From Aurantiochytrium sp. KH105 (lineage: Eukaryota > Sar > Bigyra > Thraustochytrida > Thraustochytriidae), in contig BGKB01000246.1 of assembly GCA_003116975.1 (NCBI GenBank), positions 1 through 64,000 of the forward strand: a stretch of DNA of 64,000 nt, given 5' to 3'. Made by a program: the position numbers and the translations under genes. A model generated the notes under the pieces. That model was given only the letters and a program-made list of their open reading frames with translations. It had not been told where the DNA came from and did no database searches. Position 1 is the stretch's first letter. Each line of letters opens with the position of its first letter. This document shows, in pieces, positions 36,819-47,000 of the stretch.

Positions 36819-37801
36819 CTCCGACGCGCTTCTGCACGGCCGGCCGCGGCCGCCTCGGGGCAGCTGACCTGTCTGCTGCACCGAAGCGTCCGCTGTGCAC
36901 CGCAATTGTGGATTGGACGATGAATGATAGTTATCCTATCGTGCGGATCGATGTAGTCTCCATGCACTCTTCTAGCCTGAGCTGGTAGTTTCCGTGCTGA
37001 CGCGACCAGCAGGCTACCGTGTGGATTCGACCTGCTCAGACTATCAACGTATTCCTACTATCCTGCATGCTCTCGGCTTGGCGAAAATGGATTGCTCAAG
37101 CAACACATGCCCGTTGGCTCTGTCTCCGCAGCACCTTTTCCTCTGTTCAAGTGCGCAGTAACAAAAGGAGAGGATAGGAAAAAAGGTCCGTTGTTGTCCT
37201 TCTACGTAATCCGAGACTCAGACTCATGATTAACTTTCTCAAACGAGCCCTCACCCAAATATACCTCCTTGTCAGTGGACGATGCCACAACAAAGAACAA
37301 CAACAGCTTTAACCTTTTATCGTGGCATGCGCTTCCACAGTGTCGCAGCAGTGGAAGGACATCAACTATCTCTCTCATCATCAATCCAGAACAAAGATCC
37401 GTTCAACGGATATGAAGAAAAGAGGTGGTGTTGGTTTCAGGATAGAGCCTTCTGAGACATTTTGGCACAGCGCTCTTGCACGTGCAGCGCATACAAAGGT
37501 GACGCGGCGCAAGGAACGTTCTCATCGCGTGTTGTAGTCGCGCATTGTGACGGGCCATGCCACGGGCGCGTGAAAGAAAAGGGCCTGTCTCGCTTGTACA
37601 CACCGGCCGTCGCCCGCTTGCAAGTGCATGAGTATTCGTGCGTTTCGACGACCATAACAAGCACGCAACGTCTGCGAACCCAGGCCCTCTCGCGCGCACT
37701 CGAGGGCACGAGGACACGACACGCACGTGCGCACGCGGGCAAAGAAGCTAAGACGCACGCTCGCGGACGTTTGCAGAAAACGCCTTGGCGGTCTTGAAAA
37801 A
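36819..37801. other. Divergent intergenic region
   Basis: This lies between the giant kinesin (-) and the RBJ-like GTPase (+). The first 500 bases are of moderate GC; the last 300 are GC-rich. It contains a 20-bp sequence at 37594-37613 almost identical to the universal small-subunit rRNA segment TTGTACACACCGCCCGTC (one difference over 20 bases), with no rRNA-like flanks. No gene recognised. Confidence 0.5.
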
Positions 37802-38365
37802 ATGACGGTCAGCGAAGGCCAAGGGCAGGTACGCACGGTGCATGTTCCTGATATTGTCCGCATCAAGGTGACATCCATGGGCGATGGCGGCGTGGGGAAA
37901 AGCTGCTTGATCAAAAGATACTGCGAGGAGCGCTTCGTCTCAAAGTACATTACAACAGTCGGCGTCGATTATGGAGTCAAGACAGTGGATGTCGAAGGAT
38001 ACGAGGTTCGCGTCAACTTTTGGGACCTCTCTGGACATGGCGAGTTCTTCGACGTGCGCAACGAGTTCTACAAGGACACCCAGGGCGCGATCTTGTGCTT
38101 TGACCTCTCTTCACGAAGGTCCTTCGAGGCGCTCGATGGGTGGCTGACCGAAGCCCGAAAGTACGGGTGCAGCGAGACCTCGGCGCAATTCGTCCTCGTG
38201 GGCTGCAAGTCCGACAAGCGACGCATCGTCACCGAGCACGAGGCCCAATCGTGGGCCCGCGAGCGCGGCATTCCGTACTGGGAGACCTCCTCCAACACGG
38301 GCGCCAATGTGGTCGAGATGTTCGAGTCCCTCTTCCAGCGCGTTGTGCGCCGCTTCGTCCAATAA
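37802..38365 (+). CDS. RBJ (DNAJC27)-like small GTPase without J domain (187 aa)
   Basis: RBJ is a Ras-superfamily GTPase found in ciliated eukaryotes. The P-loop is GDGGVGKS (27-34), followed by CLIKRYCEERFVSKYITTVG and VDYGVK, nearly the RBJ wording. The switch II region is WDLSGHGEFF, with His79 where Ras and Rab have the catalytic Gln; RBJ also has His here (AGH), so GTP hydrolysis is probably slow. NEFYKDTQGAILCFDLSS matches the RBJ phrase NEFYKDTQG. The base-recognition motif NKxD is CKSD (135-138), and ETSSNTG is the last motif. The protein ends at RRFVQ with no C-terminal prenylation cysteine and none of the DnaJ domain present in animal DNAJC27. The next gene starts 75 bp downstream. 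Confidence 0.87.
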   Translation: MTVSEGQGQVRTVHVPDIVRIKVTSMGDGGVGKSCLIKRYCEERFVSKYITTVGVDYGVKTVDVEGYEVRVNFWDLSGHGEFFDVRNEFYKDTQGAILCFDLSSRRSFEALDGWLTEARKYGCSETSAQFVLVGCKSDKRRIVTEHEAQSWARERGIPYWETSSNTGANVVEMFESLFQRVVRRFVQ

Positions 38366-38439
38366 GCCCATCCCGAGTGGCCGCTGCGAACGCGGCAGCA
38401 AACGCGCATCGCAGCGCAGAGCCGCCCGCGGAGCATGCC

Positions 38440-39720
38440 ATGAGCGAGCCCCTGAGCATCGCGACGGGGCCCCGCGCCCCTGCAGAGCGGGCCCCGCCCG
38501 GGTCTGGGTCTGGGTCTGGGTCTGGGTCTGACCCGGCGGCGGCGTCATCGTCGAGCGCGGGGCGCCGGCATGAGGCGGCGCTCGAGACCTTCGTCGCGGG
38601 CCTCGGTCTCGACGCAACGTGGTACGCGCGCGAGACGGAGGCCGCGAAGAAGCTCAAGCGCTACGTGAGAGTCAATCCTCGCAGAACGACCGTCGCCAAG
38701 TTTCTCGCAAGAGCCGCAGAGGGCCTCGTCGGAGCCCAGGCCGTCGAAGGTTGTGCCGGTTTCCTTGGTCTGGACGGTGAGACTCGGCTCAAGGGCGTGC
38801 ATGCGTACGAGGATGGCGAGGTTTATGGGATGGACCTTGCTAGTGGGCTGGCCGTAAAAGCACTCGCGCTCGAGCCTGGCATGTCGGCACTCGACTTGTG
38901 CGCAGCGCCCGGCGCAAAGATGTGCATGATGGCGGATGAAATGGAGCACAAAGGTTTGCTCGTGGGTGTCGACGCGAGCACGCACCGCTCGCGAACGTGT
39001 GCGAGCCTGTTGAAAAAGTATCGCGTTGCAGAAAAGCTCGAGAATTGGCAGTGCATGCTGGTCGAAGCGGATGGCGTGACCTTCAGCCACGTTGAACCTT
39101 TAACAATTGTTTGGGATAACGAGGCAGATGAGATGATGTGCTCAGCGCCGCCAGGTGGCAAGCGAAAACGGAGGCTCAACAAATCTGGCCGACGCATGCT
39201 CGCGCGCCGCCGTCTCGAAAATGGTGTTGCTCACGCGTCCACAGCATCTACTGCGTGGGAGTTTGATCGTGTTCTCGTAGACGCCGAGTGTACGCACGAC
39301 GGATCTATCAAACACATGCTAAAGTATGCCGAGGGCGGGTTTTTCGGGGAGAATGCGCTCGAAGAAAAATTCATTGGCGCCGATCTCGTCAAAGATAGTA
39401 CAGGTGCTCAAACTCTTGAAGAGCTGCAACGCGGATTGCTCCTTAATGGATTTCGCCGCCTGGCGCAGGGCGGTGTGCTCGTCTATAGTACCTGCAGCTT
39501 TAGTGAAGCTCAGAATGAGAACATTGTGCGTTATTTGCTCGAGCATGCAGAGTTCGGCCCCCAAGCCTGCCTCGAGGATCTTGACGCCTGTGCAATGTTT
39601 CAATGTGCGTCTCCACTGTCGAGCAAAAGTTTACCCGGCACACTCCGTTTCACGCCGACACACAGTGGCACGAGTGGTCTCTTTTTGGCAAAGATTAGCA
39701 AGCAAAGCAAAGCAAAGTAA
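38440..39720 (+). CDS. NOL1/NOP2/Sun-family RNA cytosine-5 methyltransferase (426 aa)
   Basis: The protein transfers a methyl group from SAM to C5 of cytosine in tRNA or rRNA. The SAM-binding motif is SALDLCAAPGAKMCMMADEM (149-168), followed by LLVGVDAS. Motif IV is VLVDAECTHDGSIKHM with Cys284, and motif VI is VYSTCSFSEAQNENIV with Cys352; the two cysteines are the family's release and nucleophile residues. The usual motif IV is DxPCSG; here it is DAECTHDG, which marks a distinct subgroup. Between them, at 225-270, lies a basic insertion (GGKRKRRLNKSGRRMLARRR). Residues 20-30 are Gly-Ser repeats from a GGTCTG microsatellite. No PUA domain is visible. The start is the first ATG with an ordered downstream sequence, 75 bp after the GTPase stop. 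Confidence 0.85.
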   Translation: MSEPLSIATGPRAPAERAPPGSGSGSGSGSDPAAASSSSAGRRHEAALETFVAGLGLDATWYARETEAAKKLKRYVRVNPRRTTVAKFLARAAEGLVGAQAVEGCAGFLGLDGETRLKGVHAYEDGEVYGMDLASGLAVKALALEPGMSALDLCAAPGAKMCMMADEMEHKGLLVGVDASTHRSRTCASLLKKYRVAEKLENWQCMLVEADGVTFSHVEPLTIVWDNEADEMMCSAPPGGKRKRRLNKSGRRMLARRRLENGVAHASTASTAWEFDRVLVDAECTHDGSIKHMLKYAEGGFFGENALEEKFIGADLVKDSTGAQTLEELQRGLLLNGFRRLAQGGVLVYSTCSFSEAQNENIVRYLLEHAEFGPQACLEDLDACAMFQCASPLSSKSLPGTLRFTPTHSGTSGLFLAKISKQSKAK

Positions 39721-40140
39721 TTTATTAGTATGTGCGTGGTATCGATGTATGCAGTGATTGACTCGAGAATCAGCCAGATGTTTCCCAACGTCAGAGAAAT
39801 GAAAAAAAAAATAGCACGTAGCGAGGAAAGGAACGAACAACCAGCGAGACGCAGCTTTGCTAAGCGATCTGGCGACCGTGCCGTCAACAAAAAAGGTGAA
39901 CGTTTGCGTGCAGCTAGTGTTGATGTATCTGGCAGTGTCTGTCGGCCTCTCTTTGCGCGCGGCATTTGCGAGTCTTCACCAGCCCCTTGACATTGAGCAC
40001 GGTGAGTACTCGATGATGGTACCACTGCGTTGGTACCATAAGCTAGTAGTTGTTTTGCTCAACGACTGCGCCCAAACCTGCTCGAGCACAAGATACGCGG
40101 CAGCTCGACTGCGCGCGCGCGCACGCGCGCTCACGCAAAG
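39721..40140. other. Spacer with a possible spliced upstream exon
   Basis: From about 39857 to 40001 one plus-strand frame reads like protein (LATVPSTKKVNVCVQLVLMY, then LAVSVGLSLRAAFASLHQPL) and meets a consensus-like splice donor, GTGAGTAC at 40002-40009. No ATG lies at its beginning, only an internal one near 39926. It could be an upstream exon of the p24 gene or a chance frame. Confidence 0.3.
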
Positions 40141-40854
40141 ATGGCGCAGACCCAGAGCTGCGTGGAAGGCGTCGTCCGCGCGCACACCGCAGTACGAGGA
40201 GGAATGGCGAGAGGTGCGCTCTTGGTTGCGACGGTGTTGTTGAGCTGGAGCGTTGCGCCGACCACGGCGCTAGACTCGGACCTGTACTTTTACCCCGCTC
40301 GCGGCAGCGCGTCGCGCAGATGCTTCATCGAAGAGCTACCAGAAGATCTCTTTGTGATTGGCGAGTACACGTATCCGTCCTTTAAGGACAGGCCTGCCGT
40401 GATCAAGATCTTTGACGCGCAAGGCGACGAGGTGTATTCCGAAGATGCAGACTCGAAGGGTCGCTTCGCATACCCTGCGCGCGCCTCGGGCGAGCACACC
40501 ATCTGCGTCGATGCAGGGCCGTCGAGTGCCAAAGGGCCGTTGACGAAAAACGAGAGGTTCCATTTCCGGCTGGAGATCCATGGCAAGGACGAAGTCAAGT
40601 TGGATTCGGGGGCCAAGCGAGAACACCTTTCGAATCTCGAACGCGAAATCGAGGAGCTCGACGGCAAGGTCAATGTTATTCTCAAGGATATCGAGTATTC
40701 CCGCGAGCAGGAAAAACATTTTCGCGACCAGGGCGAGCGTATCAATAGCAGAATCATGTGGTGGTCACTTTTTCAGACGTTGCTTCTCCTGCTCTCCGGT
40801 GTTTGGCAGGTCGTGCACTTGAAGAATTTCTTTAGGGCAAAGAAACTCGTATGA
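40141..40854 (+). CDS. p24/TMED-family cargo receptor (237 aa)
   Basis: p24 proteins cycle between ER and Golgi in COPI/COPII vesicles and sort cargo. A signal peptide is present (ARGALLVATVLLSW, cleaved near TTA-LDSD). The GOLD domain follows, with CFIEELPEDLFVIGEYTYPS, KIFDAQGDEVY and a second cysteine (HTICVDA) that would pair with CFIEE. A helical stalk (EREIEELDGKVNVILKDIEY) leads to a transmembrane helix at about 206-225 and the short cytosolic tail LKNFFRAKKLV, with the FF (COPII) and KK (COPI) signals of p24 proteins, closest to the delta type. The upstream ATG at 40141 puts 21 polar residues before the signal peptide; the ATG at 40204 gives a cleaner signal peptide and may be the real start. 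Confidence 0.9.
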   Translation: MAQTQSCVEGVVRAHTAVRGGMARGALLVATVLLSWSVAPTTALDSDLYFYPARGSASRRCFIEELPEDLFVIGEYTYPSFKDRPAVIKIFDAQGDEVYSEDADSKGRFAYPARASGEHTICVDAGPSSAKGPLTKNERFHFRLEIHGKDEVKLDSGAKREHLSNLEREIEELDGKVNVILKDIEYSREQEKHFRDQGERINSRIMWWSLFQTLLLLLSGVWQVVHLKNFFRAKKLV

Positions 40855-41074
40855 GCCACGAAACAAAAGTTATACCATACAATTTTCTAATCAAACATAC
40901 TAGAAAGCGTGAGCAATTCTTCCTCGAGGAGAATCGATGGTGGGAAAGCGCAAGCAATTCCATGTCGCGTGTTCGTCCGCAAAAAGGCTGGATGGTCGAC
41001 TCTCTTCTCACGTCACTACATACATCGTCTCCTTGTCCTCCTTCTTGTTCTTCTATTCTTCACGGTCAACTCGG

Positions 41075-44000
41075 CTATTGTGCTGGGGAACACGGAGAAG
41101 AGGCATCACGCTGGGGAAGGATTTGCTTTTGCCTTGCGCGCCTTCGTTGCTCACGCTTACGGTTCTGCCAAGTCAAAAGACGTTCCATGTGAGCCTTGAC
41201 TTGCGCGAGTTGACCTGCGTAGTCCTCACTGTTGTGATTGAAGCGCTCCAATAGATCGAGAAGATGGCGAAAATCAGACTCGCTCTCCTCCATGAGACCT
41301 AGAACAAGACTAAGCTGTCGGTCCTTTTCTGCAAATGCAAGTCGCAAGTCATGATTTCCAGCTTTGAGCGCATCGATCTGCTTGCTTGCCGATCGTCGCA
41401 GCTCCTCAATCAAACTCGTGCTCGTACGCGACACTGCTGTAGAAGGAGTTACCGTAAGGTCTCCCCGGCGCCTTGGGATGGGCGTCTGAAAAGCCTGGAA
41501 TGGGCTTTGTGCGGACTTGTTCGCGAACTGCGCCGCGACAGCCGCAAAGGAAGACTCATGAGTTTCTTCGGGGTCCTCGCAGTCTCCCATACGAGGGGTA
41601 AATTCCTCGCCTACTGCACACGGAGACCTCATTGGTTCCGTTGCTGGGTCTTTCGATTCCTCTTGCAAGCTCGCGAGGCCTTGCTGCGCCAAATCTTCGC
41701 TGGCCCGTAGTTCCTCCTTGAGAGCACGATTTTCCTGCGCAAGGGTTTTGCAATCCTGCTCTGCGCGCTCATACTTGAGTCGCAACTCTGACAATTCGCG
41801 AGAAACTGGCCGTCGCGCATGTATGTTCGCCTCAAGTGCTTGAAGGCGGGCCTGCAGCTGCGCGTGGTCGGCACGTGCTTGAGCCTCGGCTTCTCGCGCG
41901 GCACGAGCGGCGCTCTTTGCAGTCTTTACCTCCTCTTCACGAGCTGCTAAAAGCTTACTCACTTCGGTTGTTTCCTGCTGATACTCGCCAACTTGCGCAT
42001 CCTTTTCGCGCAAGAGGCGCTCAAGCTTGTCGAGCTTGCTTTCTAATTTGTGGATCGAGGTTCCACCACCAGACAAAGTTTCTGCTGACGCACGAGCAGT
42101 CGCCAGTGCGCTTGCGCTTTGACGAGACTGCTTTCGTAACATTTGATTTTCTGCCTCGAGCTCGTGCACGCGGCGTTCGAGCTGCTCGCAAGATACGCGG
42201 AGCGCTTGCGTTTCAGCGGCATGATCCTGATCAGCTTCATTCTTGCTGCCCACAGTCGCGCGATCGAGTCTCGCGGAAAGCTCCACGGCGCCCAGATGTG
42301 GCGAGGCAGCGCCGAGACCCTCAAGACGGTCCAAGGCGCGGCAAATGGCCAGAGCAGCCACATCAGCCTCTTGTCGCGCAGCCTGGGCATCCTGCAATAC
42401 CTCGGTCTTGGCCCCACGCAAAGCCGACTCGAGTTGCCGGGCCTTCTCGAGAGCGGCGGCGCGTTCCGCGTCCACACGCTCGAGCTGAGTTGCGAGGTCT
42501 TGGTAGCGCCCCTCAGCACCGTCGCGAGAGGTCTCCGCGCGCGCGTTGCCGGCCTTGAGCCGAACAATTTCTTTGTCGCGAGCTTGCAGCGCACTTTGAA
42601 GCTGGGCAAGAGCTTCTTGGAGCTGAGGGACACCTGTGGCGCCGTGTTCAGAGCGTTGCAGGATACCCGTCAGCTTTTTGCATTCTGCAGCATGTCGAGT
42701 GGACTGTGCCTCTGCGGCTTCGAGTCGGACCTCGTATCGCTTAGTTGCTGCCTCCTGCGCTCGGGCTGATCGATCGAGCGCGGACCGGTGGGCTCGACAC
42801 GCATTGCGGTGCATCATGGCCACAAAGACGCCGAGAGATACCTGACGGCGCGAGCGCTCGAGCGCGCGACGATGGCGCTCACTTTCACGGCGTTGGCGAC
42901 GAAGCGCAGAACGTGCTTCATCGAGAGCCTCTGTGAGACTTGCGTAATCTCGAGAGAGCTGTTCGGCGCGCTTGTCAGCCTTGAGAAGATGGTCGTGACC
43001 CCCGCGCGACGTACTTTCCAGTTCGTATTCGAGGGCCTCGACACGGACTTGTAAAGCGCGAGACTCCTCCTTTTGCGTTGCAATTTTCGCAGTCGCCTTC
43101 GTGGCAGCCCTCAGTTGATCTTTCGCCGCGGCGAGGTCGCTCTCAAGCTGATGCAGAGCGGTTCGCGCTTGTTCTGCATCTTGAAGAGAGGCGCTCACTT
43201 CCGAAGCTCGTGCCTGCGCAAGGGCCTCCGCGCTACTCGCGGCCTCATGAACCTTAGCAAGCTCCTTTTCTGCAGCATCTCGGCGCTCTTCCGCAGCGCT
43301 GAGCGCATCTTCATAAGCCGCAATGCGGCCTTGCAGCTCTTCAAGGTTGGCTGATTTCACATTCGCCTCCGCAAGACTTGCTTCCAAGCCAGTCGCTTTC
43401 GTAGCCAATTCGTCGCGTGCTGACTCGGTCTCGAGTAGTTTTGATCGGAGGCTTTCGCATTCATTACGCGCGTCTTCCAGCTCCTTGCAAAGTTGAAGCG
43501 TGCGCGCATCATTTTCGCCGGAGGCTATTTCGTTGCGTCGCAAGAGTTCCAGATTTGTCGCATTTTTGGTTTCCAAGGATGCCTCGAGATCCACAACGCG
43601 CTCGCTAAGTTTGTCATTTTGGCTGCGAAGTTTATCGCAATTGGCCACGGCAGCGTCAAGATCGCGATGTGTCGATTCGAATTCGTGAAGTTTGTCCTTT
43701 AGCGCGGCGACCTTGGCATCAAGATCTTTGCATCTCTGCTCGCTCGTCTCCAGTGCTCGTGTACTGGGTTCGAGAGCCTTGACCTGCGAGGAAAGATCTC
43801 TGTTGAAGTCCTCAAGCGTGCCAATCTTTGCTTCGAGTTCTTTGCATTCCTCTTTGCTTGTTTCGAGCTCCTGTGCTTTTGGTTGGAGAAAGTGAACCCG
43901 AGCCTCGAGCTCGCTACACCGATCTTCAATCTCACTCTGGTCCTTTAGACGCGCCTCAAGCTCGAGAACACTTGCATTGAGATTCTTGACCTGCGTTTCC

Positions 44001-47000
44001 AGCTGGTCTTTGACGTCGATCAGCTCAGTCATCTTCTCCTCTGCATCGGCCAATGCCTTCTTGGCAGCTTCAATATCATGCTCATTCTCCTCGAGGCCGC
44101 GCATTGTGCTCGCTGATGCCTCGGCTTCAGCCTCGAGATCCCGTACTCGATTTTGCAAATGCGTCCTGTCGTCTTCTAACTCTTCGCACCTACTCTGTGC
44201 GGCTTCGAGATCTTGTTTCGTGGCCTGAAGGGACTCCTTTGAGGCCGACAACTCACTCGAAAGAGACGCGTGCTCCTGTTGAACCTTTTCGAGGTCCGCC
44301 ACACGGTTCTCGAGGATGCCCTTGCGCTCGGCGTAATCTCGCTCGCGTGCCTCGTGCGCACGGATGGCGTCTTGGAGCTGGCGCAGTTCATTTTCGGCGA
44401 ACTGGTACCGTTGTTCGGATGTTTTCTTGATGACATCCACTTCGTTATCCTTTGCCTCCACGGATAAGGCAAGAGCAGCGCGCGCGTCATCTACCTCTGC
44501 CAATTGTGCATTGCGAGCCTCGAGCGCGGTTTCGAGCTCCTCAAGGCGAGATGCGAGGTCTGCCTTTTCGGTCTCTGCATCTTGACGAATGCGGCCATTT
44601 TCCTCCTTGACCGAATCCACCGTGGCGCGGAGGCCTTCTAGTTCCTCTTGGAGAGAGGCTGCGTTTTGCCGCAGAGCCTCTTGCTCTGTGGCGCGATCCT
44701 CGAGAAGCCGAAGTTGAGTTTGCCAGGTAGTCCGTTCCTGCGTGTGCTCAGCAATGAGTCTGGCCTGCTCAGCGCTTGCATCTTCCTCGATTTTGTTTGC
44801 GCGGGTAGCCGCTTGTTCTACTTCGGACGTTGCTTTCTCGAGCTGGCTCTCAAGCCGCGTCACCTGCTCATTTGCGTGGGCGAGCGCCTGATCCCGTTGG
44901 GCTCTAGTTGTATCAGCACGCTCAAGCTTACCTTGCAAGATTTCCAAGGCATTCTCCAGAGAGTCGGCGGATTGCTGATCGAGGGGCGCGTTCAATGGTT
45001 CAGAAGCTTTCTGGTCAAGATGTTGCGCCGAGACAAGTAGACGTTGTACTGAGACTTGTGAATGCTCTATTCGCGTGTTGCAATCCGCGAGATCGCGCTC
45101 GAGAGCTTCTGCGCGCTTTTCTTGGGCCTCTGCGCGGCTTTCTTGCGCCTCAGCGCGGCGACGGCTGCTTTCGAGTCCCGCTCTTAGGTCCGCGATTATA
45201 TCATCCTGCTCCGGACGGGCTTCCTCGTAAGCCTGGAGTTGCCTTTCGAGCACTTGAATTCGCGTTTGCGCTTCTCCAAGTTGGGATTGCGCTTTCTGAG
45301 CATCGAGCGCGCTTTGTGTGCCTTGAGTTGCTGCGACCTCGAGATTTTCCAGCTGTTTTTCCAGAGCACGAATTCGCGCCAGAGCTTGCTCTTCTTGATG
45401 ATCGGCGCGTGCACGCTCGTCTTGGACTTGATTCTGCAATCTGATGACTTCGTCTTCGTCTCGAGTCTCTGGGCTTGCAGGAGCGTTATGGAGAAACTCG
45501 CGAAGCTTTTCCTGAGCTCCTAGCAGGAGACTCTTGGCTGCAGCAACCTGACGGTCGCGTTGAACAAGTTCATGTTCAAGCGCGTCGACGTCTTCGGAGC
45601 GAATTGCCAATGAGTTGACGGCCCCAACAAAGGGATCACTGTCTTCGGCACTTTCAAAGCTGGTCTGAAAGCGGACCGAGTGCTGAGGTGCATCGCCTCT
45701 CTGTTGAAGACGTGCGATTGTGAAGGGCGCATCAGGCACAGCCGCAAAGGCTGGGTTGCGACGCGGACGCACAGCCGTTTGCGGCACGAGGGACTTGCGA
45801 CGTGCAAAGCGCGGCGTTTGAAGAGACTTTGCGAGGTTGGAGTGAAGCTTGCGCTCGAGTGCCTGGACTTTTTCTTGAAGCAACTGCTTTTCGGAGACGT
45901 TGAGGGCCAGTTCCCGTTGAAGCGTGCCAACCTGCGTTCTAAAGGCCTCTAGAATTTTGTCGCCCGTTTCGACCTGATTAAGTTTGGCATGCGTCTTGAT
46001 TTTGCTTGCGCGGTGGGCAAATTGAAGGGTCGATCGTGACTCGTCGTGGTGCAAGATGGAAGGCGTAACGCAACAGATCATTGCCGTATACGAGTTCCCT
46101 CCGAGCGCCGAGGTCAGCAGACGCGTGAGTTTACACGAGCGAAAGGGGATGTGTGAGGATCCTGCATTAATGGCGGCAATAACGTTTCCAAGTGCCGCAA
46201 GGCTTTTGTTAATGAAGCCAGCCTCCTTGAGCCGCTCGCCCCGAGCTTGAGTCTTGGAAACACGTTCGCTGCCTGCAAGATCAATCACGCTGAGCGTTGA
46301 CACGGCAAGAGGTCGCTCGTAGGAGTGAGCCCACTTGCGCAGAGCATCGTTCGCAGACGATGAAGGCGCCGACGAAGCGGAAGTCTCGAGTGGCCCTGCA
46401 TCGGGTACGCCGTTGTCGTGTGATTCGTTGACAGCATCGTCGAGCCTCGGGCGGCTTTCAACACGGACCTGGAAGATGGAATGCGAGCGGCTGCTGCTCG
46501 CGGAGATCTGCGTGACGCCGACTTTGCGGGTTTCCTGGCCTTTGCTGACGAGATCGAGCGCTTCCTGCGCGGTCGAGACGGTGAGCTCTGTAAGACCCCG
46601 CACGAGAGGTCCGCGCTGGGGATCGTCCGCAATGCTAAGGTGGTGTTTGGCTGGATCGAGCAAGTCGCGGACGACTTCTTGATAGATTTCACAATACGAG
46701 ACGTTCACGCTGAAGCGATAGGCGGCATCAAAGCCGTCCTTTCGAATAAGGTCAAAGAGGTCCTCAAGTGCGAGCTGAAGAATTCCCTTTTCGTCGTCTG
46801 ATCCGGTAATGGTGTGCGTCTTGCCGCTTGTTGTTTGGCCGTAGGCAAGGATTGTTGCGTTGTACCCTTCGACGACGCGCTCGACGAGACCTGCGACCTG
46901 ATCCGTGTAGACGTCGACGGTCTGCTCGTCGGGCGCGAAGACTCGATCAAAGGCAAACTTGCTCTTGCGTCCATCGGGAAGTCTGGCCACTTCGGCGTCA

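Noticed and set aside
37594-37613. rRNA gene fragment as an annotated feature
   Set aside because: Only 20 bases match, and flanking sequence does not follow small-subunit rRNA.
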